A DNA stretch of 64,000 bases from Blautia coccoides (GCF_034355335.1 NZ_CP136422.1:5120501-5184500), one strand, 5' to 3'. Numbered from the stretch's first letter, positions 1 to 8,589 are shown. Numbers and translations: made by a program. Notes: generated by a model from the letters alone, not told the origin.

Positions 1-731
1 AGAATCTTTTCCGTGGCCTGTCCCGCCAAATGATTATCCTCAAAACAATATTCCGGTCCCACAAGCTCAATATCCGGGTATTTTAGCTTCAGCTCTGAAT
101 CAAAGCCTAAGACACGATTACTCAGAGACGGATTGGAACTGTATCCTGAGATAACAGCTACTTTTCCGCAGCCACCCACAAGTTCTCCCATAAGACCGGC
201 CGCTGCCCGTCCGCACTGGAAAGCATTCTGTCCCACAAAGCAAAGGCGCTTGGTATCCTCCATATCTGAGTTAAACGTCACGATCGGGATATGATATTCC
301 TCCACAAAAAGATTAATGTGTTTTTTGATCTCCTCCTCTTCAATGGGAACCATAGCTATGGCACTGACTCCTTCTTTCCGCATATATTCCATGGCATCTA
401 TGGTGTCTCTGTTGCTTATATGCGGAATTTTACAGAGGATGACCGTACCGCCCAGGCTGTCCACCTCTTCTTTTGCACGCTCGATGCCCTCCAGAACGCA
501 CTGCATAAAAGGTGTCTCCGCAGCCTGGAGGATCACCCCTATCTTGATATTATTTTTGCTCATAGAGAGAGCACGGCCGAGTTGGTTCGGCTTGTACCCC
601 ATCTCCTCCGCAATCTGTCTGATGTGCTCAGCTACCTCCGGCTTAATTCTGCCCCGGTTATTAAGCGCCCTGTCCACAGTTCCCCGTGAGACACCGGCCG
701 CCTCCGCTATCTGCCGTATCGTTACTCCCAT
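1..731 (-). CDS. LacI-family transcriptional regulator, C-terminus cut by window edge
   Basis: A reading frame of 243 codons runs from an ATG at 731 to the window edge without a stop. The N-terminus has a LacI helix-turn-helix (IRQIAEAAGVSRGTVDRAL, about residues 5-23), followed by a periplasmic-binding-protein-like sugar-sensing domain. It closely resembles the second LacI regulator at 19067-20104 in both domains, including the RGTVDRALNNRGRI segment. The protein should be a cytoplasmic sugar- or polyol-responsive repressor. Its target is not proven; the inositol genes downstream are one possibility. Only the last part of the ligand domain is missing, because of the window boundary rather than mutation. 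Confidence 0.9.
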   Translation of the reverse strand, partial: MGVTIRQIAEAAGVSRGTVDRALNNRGRIKPEVAEHIRQIAEEMGYKPNQLGRALSMSKNNIKIGVILQAAETPFMQCVLEGIERAKEEVDSLGGTVILCKIPHISNRDTIDAMEYMRKEGVSAIAMVPIEEEEIKKHINLFVEEYHIPIVTFNSDMEDTKRLCFVGQNAFQCGRAAAGLMGELVGGCGKVAVISGYSSNPSLSNRVLGFDSELKLKYPDIELVGPEYCFEDNHLAGQATEKI

Positions 732-790
732 ACTGTCTCCTTTTCGCGCGCCTCCCTGTGTGCGTTCCTGGGCACGCAATGTCTATGCTC

Positions 791-819
791 ATTATATAAT
801 CACTTTATAAAATGTGCAA
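791..819 (-). promoter_or_regulatory. Promoter of the partial LacI gene
   Basis: On the minus strand a TTGCAC -35 box (814-819) is separated by 17 bp from a perfect TATAAT -10 box (791-796), about 60 bp upstream of the LacI start. The sequence CTTGCACATTT around the -35 also occurs at the iolC promoter, which hints at a shared operator half-site. Confidence 0.6.
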
Positions 820-870
820 GATATATCCGCTCTGTCTTTGGAAAGTAACGCAGTCTGCCGTTTATACGGA

Positions 871-1788
871 CTACCTGATCCTTTGTTCAAACTCTTCAAT
901 AGAATCTGCTTTTGCTGCATATTTAAGCCAGCAGTTGAGGACATCTTGATTTTTTTGCTCCCTGATGGTTTTTTTCAGTTTTTCAGACACCTCGCCCAGA
1001 TCACACAGCAATTCTAAAACAGAATCCGCCTTGCCCTCGGCTCTTCCTTCTGCTTTTCCCTCTGCCTTTCCTTCTGCCTTTTTCGCCTCCATCTCATCTT
1101 TCATTAATTCCTCTAATGCCTCACACATATCTTTTACCTCCTTAAACTTTTCCTGGTTTGCACGGACAATAAGGTTCATAACTGATTTATATAATCCGCT
1201 TCCCTTATGATTTCCATACTGCTCGATCAGCCTTTTTACTGTCTCTGTTTCCCTCAGTTCATTTGTCAGGCTTTTTAACCACAAGTTCTGTTCGTCAGAC
1301 AATTCTTTTGGCACAATTAACTGTATAGGGATTTTATCCCCTGTAATATAATAGATCCCATCTTCTTCCTTTTTTATCTCATAGTTTTTTTCTCTCTTCA
1401 AGTGACGTATCAGACTGCAGGGATAACGGTGGCATACAAATGTTATGGTAATGTCCTGGATCTTAATGTTGTCCACTTTTGATGTGTCCGCCTTATAAAA
1501 GCAAGCGTAGCCATAAACCTTGTAAAAATCATCTATACTTAGGTAGTCTGCAGGGCTCTTATATTCTATAATGTTATGCTTCCGAAAAATTCTCCCGATA
1601 TTTTTTCGTATGGGGATTTCTCTGTCTTTTTTTATGATCAGAATGTCAATTTCTTTAGGTTTCGTACCTAGTTGATGCTCGTTCTCAAAAGACAGATTCT
1701 CTGCCTCTGCTTCCAGCTCAATCTGGATTCCGGCATAAAAAGCCGGATGCCACTGAAGCATATGGGTTTTCTGCTTGTGTTCTTCCAT
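871..1788 (-). CDS. Rpn-family PD-(D/E)XK nuclease / putative transposase
   Basis: This 305-aa protein belongs to the recombination-promoting nuclease/putative transposase group (PD-(D/E)XK fold). The visible active-site pattern is D48 in the EIDILI strand, then E75-x-K77 in EYKSP. A typical C-terminal run of KAEG/RAEG repeats (about residues 237-254) precedes a helical tail. The ATG at 1788 was chosen because AGGAGG lies 6 nt upstream; a longer frame to 1953 has no such site. Members of this family cleave DNA and are often variable in copy number; no transposon ends are visible here, so the gene stands alone. Its leader can fold into two alternative structures (separate entry). Confidence 0.85.
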   Translation of the reverse strand: MEEHKQKTHMLQWHPAFYAGIQIELEAEAENLSFENEHQLGTKPKEIDILIIKKDREIPIRKNIGRIFRKHNIIEYKSPADYLSIDDFYKVYGYACFYKADTSKVDNIKIQDITITFVCHRYPCSLIRHLKREKNYEIKKEEDGIYYITGDKIPIQLIVPKELSDEQNLWLKSLTNELRETETVKRLIEQYGNHKGSGLYKSVMNLIVRANQEKFKEVKDMCEALEELMKDEMEAKKAEGKAEGKAEGRAEGKADSVLELLCDLGEVSEKLKKTIREQKNQDVLNCWLKYAAKADSIEEFEQRIR

Positions 1789-1789
1789 G

Positions 1790-1847
1790 TAAAACCTCCT
1801 CGATATTAAATTGTTACAGGAGGTTTCAGCCTTTCTGAAAACTCCTG
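1790..1847 (-). promoter_or_regulatory. Leader of the Rpn gene with alternative anti-SD pairing
   Basis: On the minus strand CAGGAGTTTTCAG can pair with CTGAAACCTCCTG (12 of 13 positions, 5-nt loop). The second arm contains AAACCTCCT, which is also perfectly complementary to the ribosome binding site AGGAGGTTT just before the ATG at 1788. The two pairings are mutually exclusive, so the leader could switch translation on or off. This is inferred from complementarity only. Confidence 0.4.
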
Positions 1848-2109
1848 CCGGTCTGCGGTGAAAAGCATGAATTTTCCGAAAGGACAGGCCATGTAGTATA
1901 GACCTGCTGCCATGAAATGATATTAGATATCTTGAATCATAGGATAGATTCAAAACAAGATAAAGAACTTAGAAAATATGCTTTTAGTTATTCTAACATA
2001 CCCTCAAAGAGACTGCAATTACATTCTTTTATACATATATCTGTACCCGTCACAAAAGTTTTTAAGCGCTTATCTGCGATTCTATGCTTATAAATTTTTC
2101 AGGAATCAA

Positions 2110-2252
2110 GTTACTATTCAGCCTTTTGGCTTCATAGCAACAAAAGCATGCACACAGGCTGCAAGAACCGCTGTCTGGCGCGTGGCTGCCTCGGGATTGC
2201 CTTGCAAATGCAAGGCAACACCTCGCGGGACAGTGGAAGGCTGAACTGTTAC
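2110..2252. mobile_element. MITE-like element A (IS66-type ends, 8-bp target duplication)
   Basis: The element is 143 bp long with terminal inverted repeats: the left end GTTACTATTCAGCCTT matches the reverse complement of the right end AAGGCTGAACTGTTAC at 14 of 16 positions. It is flanked on both sides by the same 8 bp, GGAATCAA (2102-2109 and 2253-2260), which reads as a target-site duplication. An internal palindrome GCCTTGCAAATGCAAGGC is present and there is no convincing gene. Ends beginning GTAA with 8-bp duplications are typical of the IS66 family, so this is probably a non-autonomous derivative. The rest of the gap between 1789 and 2374 shows only the Rpn leader and the MarR promoter. 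Confidence 0.7.
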
Positions 2253-2281
2253 GGAATCAAATCTTTATAAAATCTTTTTTA

Positions 2282-2327
2282 TTGACATTTGCTTCTCTTT
2301 TTGTATAATAGTTCTATATTGAACTAT
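2282..2327 (+). promoter_or_regulatory. Promoter and palindromic operator of the MarR-TSUP operon
   Basis: TTGACA (2282-2287) and TATAAT (2304-2309) are 16 bp apart. The palindrome ATAGTTC-6-GAACTAT (2308-2327) overlaps the -10 box and the start point, and another GAACTAT half-site follows. This position suits autorepression by the MarR protein encoded immediately downstream. Confidence 0.65.
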
Positions 2328-2374
2328 TCCTTATGGAACTATTTTCTATCACCTATTACAGACAGGAGGCAACT

Positions 2375-2806
2375 ATGAATTCACTGAGCGATATTCTGAC
2401 TACAAGCTGGCTTTTCCATCAGTTATATTCCCGAAAAATAGGAAAAGCCGCATCCTGCCATGATATCTCTAAGACGGAGGCGGATATTCTCCTCTTCCTC
2501 CGAAATAATCCCGGCTTTGACACGGCAAAAGATATTGTAAATATTCGCGGAATCGCGAAATCGTATGTGTCAAAATCCATCGACATACTGGCCAATAAAA
2601 ATTTCCTTATCACCTCACCGGACTCTAAAGATCGGCGTGTTACGCACCTGCAGCTCACCAAAGAAGCAGAGGCCGCTCTGATCGACTTAAAAGAAGCGCA
2701 GGAAGAGGTGTTTACCCTGATCACCCGAAATATATCTGAGGAAAGAAAAAATGAAGTGAGACTGGCGTTCCGCCAGATTGCTGCGAATATAAAGGAGGAA
2801 CTGTAA
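2375..2806 (+). CDS. MarR-family transcriptional regulator
   Basis: A 143-aa winged-helix regulator. The recognition region (about residues 50-78, with AKDIVNIRGIAKSYVSKSID) and the wing with DSKDRR (83-88) fit the MarR fold, and the N- and C-terminal helices should form the dimer. The ATG at 2375 was chosen over the upstream 2333 start because CAGGAGGC lies just before it. It is co-transcribed with the TSUP transporter one base downstream and probably represses the pair through the palindrome over its own -10 box. The inducer cannot be read from the sequence. Confidence 0.88.
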   Translation: MNSLSDILTTSWLFHQLYSRKIGKAASCHDISKTEADILLFLRNNPGFDTAKDIVNIRGIAKSYVSKSIDILANKNFLITSPDSKDRRVTHLQLTKEAEAALIDLKEAQEEVFTLITRNISEERKNEVRLAFRQIAANIKEEL

Positions 2807-2807
2807 A

Positions 2808-3581
2808 ATGATCCTGAAACTGATCGTCTATTTTCTGGCAGGCATGGGCGCAGGTATCGGAACCGGCCTTGCCGGACTTTCGGCTGCTGCTGTAATCTCC
2901 CCCATGCTGATCACTTTTCTGCATTTTGACCCTTATCAGGCTGTGGGAATTGCGCTGGCATCCGATGTGCTTGCATCCGCTGTCTCTGCGTATACTTACA
3001 AAAAACATGGGAATCTGGATATACGTCACGGTGTCATTATGCTCTTCTCTGTGCTGGTCTTTACTTTGGGTGGAAGCTATATTGCATCACTACTTCCAGG
3101 AAGCGCCATGGGAAACTTTTCTGTTTTCATGACTCTGCTTTTGGGTATCAAATTCATCATACGCCCTGTCATGACAGAAAAAAGCGCGCAGGAAAACAAA
3201 AGTGAAAGGACGAAGATCATTCAGTCCCTTCTGTGCGGAGCTGTCATTGGTTTCATTTGCGGGTTCATTGGTGCAGGCGGCGGTATGATGATGCTTCTCA
3301 TACTCACAAGTGTACTGGGATACGAACTGAAAACCGCTGTAGGCACAAGCGTATTTATTATGGCTTTCACTGCATTTACAGGGGCTGCCTCCCATTTCTT
3401 CATTGACGGTTCACTGCCGGATTTAAGCGCGCTGTTTTTCTGTATCCTGTTTACTTTTTTAGGTGCCAGAATTGCCGCACTGTTCGCAAACAAAGCACCT
3501 GCAAAAACCCTTAATCGTGTCACCGGTGTAGTGCTCTCCCTTCTGGGTCTGCTCATGGTTGGCGTGAAATTTTTAAGCTGA
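2808..3581 (+). CDS. TSUP-family (TauE/SafE) membrane transporter
   Basis: This 257-aa protein is built almost entirely of hydrophobic segments (about eight). It shows the two internally related halves of the sulfite exporter TauE/SafE family: GTGLAGLSAAAVISPML near the N-terminus and GFIGAGGGMMMLLIL near residue 155. Family members move sulfite, sulfoacetate or other organosulfur anions across the cytoplasmic membrane; the actual substrate here is unknown. The start follows the MarR stop by one base with AAGGAGG before it, so translation is coupled. A strong terminator follows, closing a two-gene operon under MarR control. Confidence 0.85.
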   Translation: MILKLIVYFLAGMGAGIGTGLAGLSAAAVISPMLITFLHFDPYQAVGIALASDVLASAVSAYTYKKHGNLDIRHGVIMLFSVLVFTLGGSYIASLLPGSAMGNFSVFMTLLLGIKFIIRPVMTEKSAQENKSERTKIIQSLLCGAVIGFICGFIGAGGGMMMLLILTSVLGYELKTAVGTSVFIMAFTAFTGAASHFFIDGSLPDLSALFFCILFTFLGARIAALFANKAPAKTLNRVTGVVLSLLGLLMVGVKFLS

Positions 3582-3620
3582 CAGACCAGACAGGCGGATT
3601 ATCATCCGTCCTGTTGCCGC

Positions 3621-3682
3621 AAAAAAGATACTGCCGTCAAAACAGCTCCTTACAGGCTCTGTTCTGCGGCAGTATCTTTTTG
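3621..3682 (+). terminator. Terminator after the TSUP gene
   Basis: AAAAGATACTGCCG pairs perfectly with CGGCAGTATCTTTT around a 30-nt loop, and the right arm ends in a T-run. It closes the MarR-TSUP operon. Confidence 0.75.
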
Positions 3683-3719
3683 TTACACAATCAGTAACTA
3701 TTCAATTAGAGGGGCATTT

Positions 3720-3852
3720 GTAACTATTCAGTAGGTCTGCGCATTTACTGCGCTGACCGTAAGAAAACCTTCAGCAGCCAGGCAAAAATCCCATCGCCAA
3801 AGGAGAATTGCATGGATTTTTGCTCGTAACCATAAGGGTACTGAACAGTTAC
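3720..3852. mobile_element. MITE-like element B (same ends as element A)
   Basis: This 133-bp element begins GTAACTATTCAGTA and ends TACTGAACAGTTAC, inverted copies with one mismatch. The flanks GGGCATTT (3712-3719) and GGGTATTT (3853-3860) match at 7 of 8 positions, as an ageing target duplication would. Inside, GCAAAAATCC pairs with GGATTTTTGC. A further isolated end-like GTAACTATTCA lies at 3694-3704. The body differs from element A, so the two share ends and insertion habit rather than cargo. Nothing else is seen in the 3582-3919 gap apart from the TSUP terminator. Confidence 0.65.
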
Positions 3853-3919
3853 GGGTATTTATTATATAAGCTGTATCTGCCGGAGGCTGCGTTCTCCTGC
3901 AGGACAGTTCATACCATTT

Positions 3920-4822
3920 TTAAAGTCCTGTCTTCTCAGCAATGAATTTTCTTGCTTTGACAGCATACTCCAGAGGATTGGCTTTTGCAGGGTCCTGCTC
4001 TGCCTCTACCAGCATGTATCCTTCATATCCTGCGTCTTCCAGCACTTTGAAGATCGGCTCAAAGTCGATGCAGCCGTCTCCCGGTACCGTAAACGCTCCA
4101 AGACGTACACCTTCCAGGAAGCTCAGATTCTCTTTCTTTACTTTCTCCACCACGTCCGGACGGATATCTTTTAAGTGCACGTGTTTGATCCTATTTACAT
4201 ATTTCTTCACCATCTCCAGAGGATCTGCTCCGCAGTAGGTAAAATGTCCGGTATCAAATAACAGGCTCACATATTCCGGGTCTGTATTTTCCATCATGCG
4301 CTCTACTTCATCCGGGTTCTGTACTACAGTTCCCATGTGGTGATGGAAAGTCAGGCTGATCCCGTACTCTTCCTTTGCAATCTTACCCAGCTTATTCATC
4401 CCTGTACAGAAGGTCTCCCACTCCTCATCGTTCATCACATATTTGTGGCCGAAGATAGGGGTGTCCTGCATTCCCTGCACACTGTGGCTCTGTTCGGATG
4501 CACCGATGATTTTTGCACCCATTGCCTTTAAGAAAGCAAGCTGTGCCCGGAACTCTTTCTCCACCTCCTCAAAGGGTTTGGTGATCAGAAAAGATGAAAA
4601 CCACTGATTACAGATTTCAATACCGCGAAGCTCCAGAGCTTTTTTCAGCACTTCCGGGTCTTTTGGATATTTGTTTCCCACCTCAGAACCGGTAAATCCT
4701 GCCAGGGCCATCTCGCTGACACACTGCTCAAAGGTGTTCTCTTTTCCCAGGTCCGGAAGGTCATCATTTGTCCATGCGATCGGTGCGATTCCCAATTTTA
4801 CTTTTTCCTTATTAAACATCAT
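3920..4822 (-). CDS. iolE: Inosose dehydratase
   Basis: This 300-aa TIM-barrel protein of the AP-endonuclease-2/xylose-isomerase-like fold converts 2-keto-myo-inositol (scyllo-inosose) to the trihydroxycyclohexane dione, the second step of inositol breakdown. Family signatures include GIAPIAWTNDD at the start, E109, the FHHHMGT segment (159-165), the metal-site pair D190 and H193 in DTGH, and HVHLKD (214-219). Length is normal. Two consecutive ATGs follow AAAGGAG, so the first residue is uncertain by one codon. It is the last iol gene of the minus-strand cluster, 200 nt downstream of yesN, and may need its own promoter. Confidence 0.92.
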   Translation of the reverse strand: MMFNKEKVKLGIAPIAWTNDDLPDLGKENTFEQCVSEMALAGFTGSEVGNKYPKDPEVLKKALELRGIEICNQWFSSFLITKPFEEVEKEFRAQLAFLKAMGAKIIGASEQSHSVQGMQDTPIFGHKYVMNDEEWETFCTGMNKLGKIAKEEYGISLTFHHHMGTVVQNPDEVERMMENTDPEYVSLLFDTGHFTYCGADPLEMVKKYVNRIKHVHLKDIRPDVVEKVKKENLSFLEGVRLGAFTVPGDGCIDFEPIFKVLEDAGYEGYMLVEAEQDPAKANPLEYAVKARKFIAEKTGL

Positions 4823-5022
4823 TCATTCTCCTTTACTCATTGTCCTGATCCGCGCCCGGCGGGCCGTTCCTTTGTTCTTGAATAAAGAATACCAGAATTC
4901 TGTCATGTCTTAAATCGGAAATATTTTTAGCTTTGTTGTAATTTCATATGCTGTTTTTCCATCTTCAGAAAATGTGAAACCTTTTTGTGTCTTTTTTTTA
5001 GAAATCCCTTATACTTCAGCGG

Positions 5023-6606
5023 TCATCTGCTGTGTTCCCTGCGGTAATCCGCCGGACTGCAGTCATTGAGCTTCTTAAACGTTTTTGAAAAATAATGATA
5101 GTCATTGAATCCCGCCTCGGACGCCACGTCCTTAATTTTATAATTGGTGGTACAGAGGAGTTCTTTTGCACACTCCATTCTGCATTCCTGCAGATAATTG
5201 GAGAAACCGATCTGCATCTCCTGTTTGAACAGATAACTCAAATACGCGGAATTGACTCCGGCTGCCTCTGCTGCGTCCTGCAGACTGATAGGATTCTTGT
5301 AATTTCCGTTTATAAATTCAATGGCATGACGTACAGCTCCTGACACTCCCGGCGGTATGTCTGCTTTCCTGTCAGCAAACAATTCCCTGCTGTAGTTATC
5401 CGCAATCCTGCACAGCTCATCCATACTGTGCACATTGCTGTAAAATTCAGAGGACCGCTCCAGACCAGCCCTTTTATCCAGACGTCTGAGCCACTGAAGA
5501 ACCAGTTTACTGTCCACATGGGAGCGCTGACAGGCATCTGTTACACGCTTCCACATTTCTGTCAGCTCCTCCTGCTTTCTTCCCTTTTTCAGGATTTCAA
5601 TTCTCTCATACAGTTCTTCCGCAGCAGGAGGCAGCTTGGTGCTGATCTCTTTTCCATTGTCAAAATAGAGAATATCACTGTCATCATAAAAACTCAGCTT
5701 CATCATCTCTCTGGCCTGCTGGTATGCCTGTTTGATGCCCTCCTCGCCAATGCAGATATTGCTCACGCCGATGCCGAAATGATAAGGCTCATTTTTACAA
5801 TATCGAAAACAGGCAGATGCCACATTTGTCAGGCGTTGGCGCATCACAGAGCTTCTGCGCATGGATGACATATCCAGAAAACAGCAAAAAATACCGGCTC
5901 CCAGATAAATGATCTCCGCGTGATCACTGTCCTCCTGCAGAAGATCCTCCATCTCTGTCATAAGCCCATGCCGGAAGCTCTGGGAATATTGCTCTGCCTC
6001 CAGAGGACTCCATACCTGGTTCTGCACATTCCATTCGTGCATGAACATATTGATGACCGCGCTGTTCTGGAACCGCCCCCTGATGCCTGCCTCTGTCCTC
6101 TTTTCCTCCCGCTCCTGTCCGCTTAAAGTACCGGAGAGAATCCCGTTAAAAAAATGATATTTCAAGGTATGGCTTCCCATGCTGATCAGTTTCCTGGTCC
6201 GCTCCTGTTCACTGCTTTTTTCCAGCCGTGTCTCTATATGATGTCTTGATTTCTCCAGGATTTCAAAAAGAGTATCCTCGTCCAGGGTATTTTTCAAAAT
6301 ATACTCATCTGCCCCCAGACGCATAGCCTCCTTGACGTACTCAAAATCATCATGGCAGCTCAGAACCATGATGTATATATTTTCTTTCTCCTCCCGGATA
6401 TGGCGTATCAGCTCAATACCGTCCATGAGGGGCATTGATATATCTGTGATGACCACATCAATCTTTTCCTCTTCCAAAACGCGCAGGGCCTCCTCACCGT
6501 CCTGCACGTCCTTTACCACCTCATACCCTGCTTTTTCCCAGGCGCTCAAGGTCTTCAAATAACTCCTGACCAAAAAATCATCATCTACTAACAATGTACG
6601 AAACAT
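5023..6606 (-). CDS. YesN-type response regulator, AraC output domain
   Basis: This 527-aa protein has an N-terminal receiver domain (acidic pocket DDD at 8-10, phospho-acceptor D55 in VVITDISMPLMDG, then a conserved K region). A long middle region follows, and the last 100 residues form an AraC-type double helix-turn-helix (SLQDAAEAAGVNSAYLSYLF and IKDVASEAGFNDYHYFSKTF). It is the DNA-binding partner of the YesM-like kinase 36 nt upstream. The start at 6606 follows AAGGGG and lacks the weakly supported 7-residue extension. Such pairs activate sugar or polyol transport genes; here inositol genes are the likely targets. Confidence 0.9.
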   Translation of the reverse strand: MFRTLLVDDDFLVRSYLKTLSAWEKAGYEVVKDVQDGEEALRVLEEEKIDVVITDISMPLMDGIELIRHIREEKENIYIMVLSCHDDFEYVKEAMRLGADEYILKNTLDEDTLFEILEKSRHHIETRLEKSSEQERTRKLISMGSHTLKYHFFNGILSGTLSGQEREEKRTEAGIRGRFQNSAVINMFMHEWNVQNQVWSPLEAEQYSQSFRHGLMTEMEDLLQEDSDHAEIIYLGAGIFCCFLDMSSMRRSSVMRQRLTNVASACFRYCKNEPYHFGIGVSNICIGEEGIKQAYQQAREMMKLSFYDDSDILYFDNGKEISTKLPPAAEELYERIEILKKGRKQEELTEMWKRVTDACQRSHVDSKLVLQWLRRLDKRAGLERSSEFYSNVHSMDELCRIADNYSRELFADRKADIPPGVSGAVRHAIEFINGNYKNPISLQDAAEAAGVNSAYLSYLFKQEMQIGFSNYLQECRMECAKELLCTTNYKIKDVASEAGFNDYHYFSKTFKKLNDCSPADYRREHSR

Positions 6607-6642
6607 AGGCTTCTTCCCCTTTGTCACATTTTCTTCTGTCTG

Positions 6643-8364
6643 TCAAAGATTCACTTCCCTGTTTACCGGCAAAAAGATGGAAGCGATGGTACCGCTCTCA
6701 CTGCTCTCATATATAATGCCGCCTTCCTCCTCATAATAAAGTTCCAGACGCTCCCGCACATTCGGTACGCCAATAGCACTCAGACCGTTGGTTTTTTTCG
6801 CTTTGCTGCTGAGCAGAGCCTGTATCTGCTCCCGGGACATTCCCCGTCCATTATCAATGACCGACAGGGTAAGGCGCGTGCCGTCTACCCTTCCCCAGAT
6901 CACCAGCCGGCCGTTGCCGCCTTTCATATCAATACCATGAAGGATAGAGTTCTCAACCAAAGGCTGAAGGATCAATCTGGGAATATAGCACCCATAGGCT
7001 TCCTGCGAGATATCATATTCCACATCAAAGCCCCCCTGATAACGGAATTCCTGCAAATGAATATAATTCTTCAAAATATGCAGTTCATCTGCCACGGAAA
7101 TAAATGTCCCCTTTTTATTGATACTGGCCTGTAAAAGCTCCACAAAATCCCCGATCAATCCGCCCAATTCCTTCTCCCCTTTTATCAGAGCAGCGTATTT
7201 GATAGAATTCAGTGTATTGTACATAAAATGGGGCGTGATCTGATACTGCAGAGCTTCCAGCTCCGCATCCTTTTTCAGCCGTTCCTCCTCGATCACTCTG
7301 GCGATCAGATCTTCCAGATTATCCAGCATGTTGTTAAATTCCCGGCACAAGGTTCCGATCTCATCCTCTGTGGTCACATCCACCCGAAGGCTCAGATCAC
7401 CTTTGCTGACTTTTTCCACCGTATTTGTCATATTTTTTATGGGTTTATACATGGCTCTCGTGATGGATGTGGCAAGGAGCCCACCGATCATGAGAAAAAG
7501 GAAGAAAATTGCCACTAGAAAGATCTGCATCTGCTTTAAGTCCCGCAGGACCTCACTCTTTCGGATATCCATGTACAGGCCGCATTTTGAAAATGCCCCC
7601 TGATAAAAGATACGGATCTCTTTTGCGTCCTGGTTCTCAATGCCGCTGACCTCGGGTAATCTGTCCACACCTTCATAAACCTGCCCCACACTCTCATAAT
7701 CCTTACTTGTGACAATTTCCCTGTTCTTGTCCAGGATCAGAGCCTGGGACACCTTACCGTCATATACAGGCTCCAGATATTCATAAAAAAGTGTCCTCTC
7801 CTCCGTATTTGCCAGCATATATCCCAGCACTGTACCATCCTCATCTGTAACGGATTGGATACAGGAGAGCTGCTTTCCTGTATCATGGACCATATCCCCA
7901 AACATAATGGGAACAGCTTCCTCTGCTTCTGTCTGACGGATCTTCACTATCTCCTCTTCCGGAATATCTCTCTTACACACAGGGTAATCCTCTGACGTGA
8001 CAGCTATCCTCTCATCCGGAAAAACAAAATACAGGGAGCTTAAATCCTTGTATTCCGTACGGTAATTTCTCAGAAGCTCTGCTATTTTATCCAGCGCTTC
8101 TCCGCTTTCTGACTTCCTGTATTCTTTTATATATTGGGCCATGTTAATATCACCGGCAGCTTTTACATTGATATAATATATCTCCTGCAGGGAATCATCC
8201 AGAGAAGTGACCGTCTGCTTCACTCTGCCGTAGAGATTGGTGGAATAATTTTCCTCTATCATTCCTGCTGATTTAAAATAAAAAACCACGGTGATGGAAC
8301 AGGCAGTCACCATAGTCACTGCCAGGATTGCCAACAGCACCTTGCTTCTGATACTTTGCAGCAT
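6643..8364 (-). CDS. YesM-type sensor histidine kinase
   Basis: This 573-aa membrane kinase has one N-terminal membrane segment (about residues 8-28), an extracellular sensing region of about 245 residues and a second membrane segment (about 280-305). A HAMP linker follows, then the His_kinase/HATPase pair with phospho-acceptor in ITPHFMYNTLNSIKY, N-box ENSILHG and G-box DNGRGM. The start at 8364 is preceded by AAAGGAG; the upstream ATG is only the 5-prime part of that leader. It pairs with the YesN-like regulator. The large outer domain suggests recognition of an extracellular solute or of a solute-loaded binding protein, such as the orphan lipoprotein at 11917-12852. Confidence 0.9.
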   Translation of the reverse strand: MLQSIRSKVLLAILAVTMVTACSITVVFYFKSAGMIEENYSTNLYGRVKQTVTSLDDSLQEIYYINVKAAGDINMAQYIKEYRKSESGEALDKIAELLRNYRTEYKDLSSLYFVFPDERIAVTSEDYPVCKRDIPEEEIVKIRQTEAEEAVPIMFGDMVHDTGKQLSCIQSVTDEDGTVLGYMLANTEERTLFYEYLEPVYDGKVSQALILDKNREIVTSKDYESVGQVYEGVDRLPEVSGIENQDAKEIRIFYQGAFSKCGLYMDIRKSEVLRDLKQMQIFLVAIFFLFLMIGGLLATSITRAMYKPIKNMTNTVEKVSKGDLSLRVDVTTEDEIGTLCREFNNMLDNLEDLIARVIEEERLKKDAELEALQYQITPHFMYNTLNSIKYAALIKGEKELGGLIGDFVELLQASINKKGTFISVADELHILKNYIHLQEFRYQGGFDVEYDISQEAYGCYIPRLILQPLVENSILHGIDMKGGNGRLVIWGRVDGTRLTLSVIDNGRGMSREQIQALLSSKAKKTNGLSAIGVPNVRERLELYYEEEGGIIYESSESGTIASIFLPVNREVNL

Positions 8365-8414
8365 ACTCTCTCCTTTACCGTCCATACATTCTGATACCTA
8401 TTACTTATGCGTAC

Positions 8415-8434
8415 ATTATAACATAGAAATTTTA
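8415..8434 (-). promoter_or_regulatory. yesM-yesN promoter with upstream element TAAAATTTCTA
   Basis: A perfect TATAAT (8415-8420, minus) has no good -35 hexamer. In its place lies TAAAATTTCTA (8424-8434), which also occurs at 11793-11803 upstream of the GPH symporter gene. A -10 with an activator-type element instead of a -35 would fit control by YesN; binding is not shown. Confidence 0.4.
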
Positions 8435-8467
8435 AGAAATCACGCTTACACAGACTTTCCAACAGAA

Positions 8468-8530
8468 CAGACAGATGTCTTGCCAATGCAGGGCAGCACC
8501 TGGCGGGACAGCGGAAGGCTGAACTGTTAT
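8468..8530. repeat. One-ended remnant related to MITE element A
   Basis: About 55 bp ending AAGGCTGAACTGTTAT resembles the right end of element A (2195-2252), with clear identity through the GCGGGACAG segment. The left inverted end and target duplication are absent, so this looks like a decayed or truncated copy. Confidence 0.5.
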
Positions 8531-8556
8531 GACAGGTTTTCAACCTGAGAAGAAAT

Positions 8557-8589
8557 AGAAGTGTGCTGCTAAGATAACAGCACACTTCT
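8557..8589 (-). terminator. Terminator after iolG
   Basis: AGAAGTGTGCTG pairs with CAGCACACTTCT over 12 bp around a 9-nt loop, followed on the minus strand by a pyrimidine-rich ATTTCTTCTC. It separates iolG from yesM. Confidence 0.6.

Noticed and set aside
316-810. 164-aa plus-strand frame opposite the LacI gene
   Set aside because: It is the antisense shadow of the LacI coding sequence.
871-1788. Complete transposon around the Rpn gene
   Set aside because: No inverted repeats or target duplications flank the gene; family members usually occur as single genes.
1978-2244. 88-aa plus-strand frame
   Set aside because: It runs into the MITE-like element, has no ribosome site and no family resemblance.
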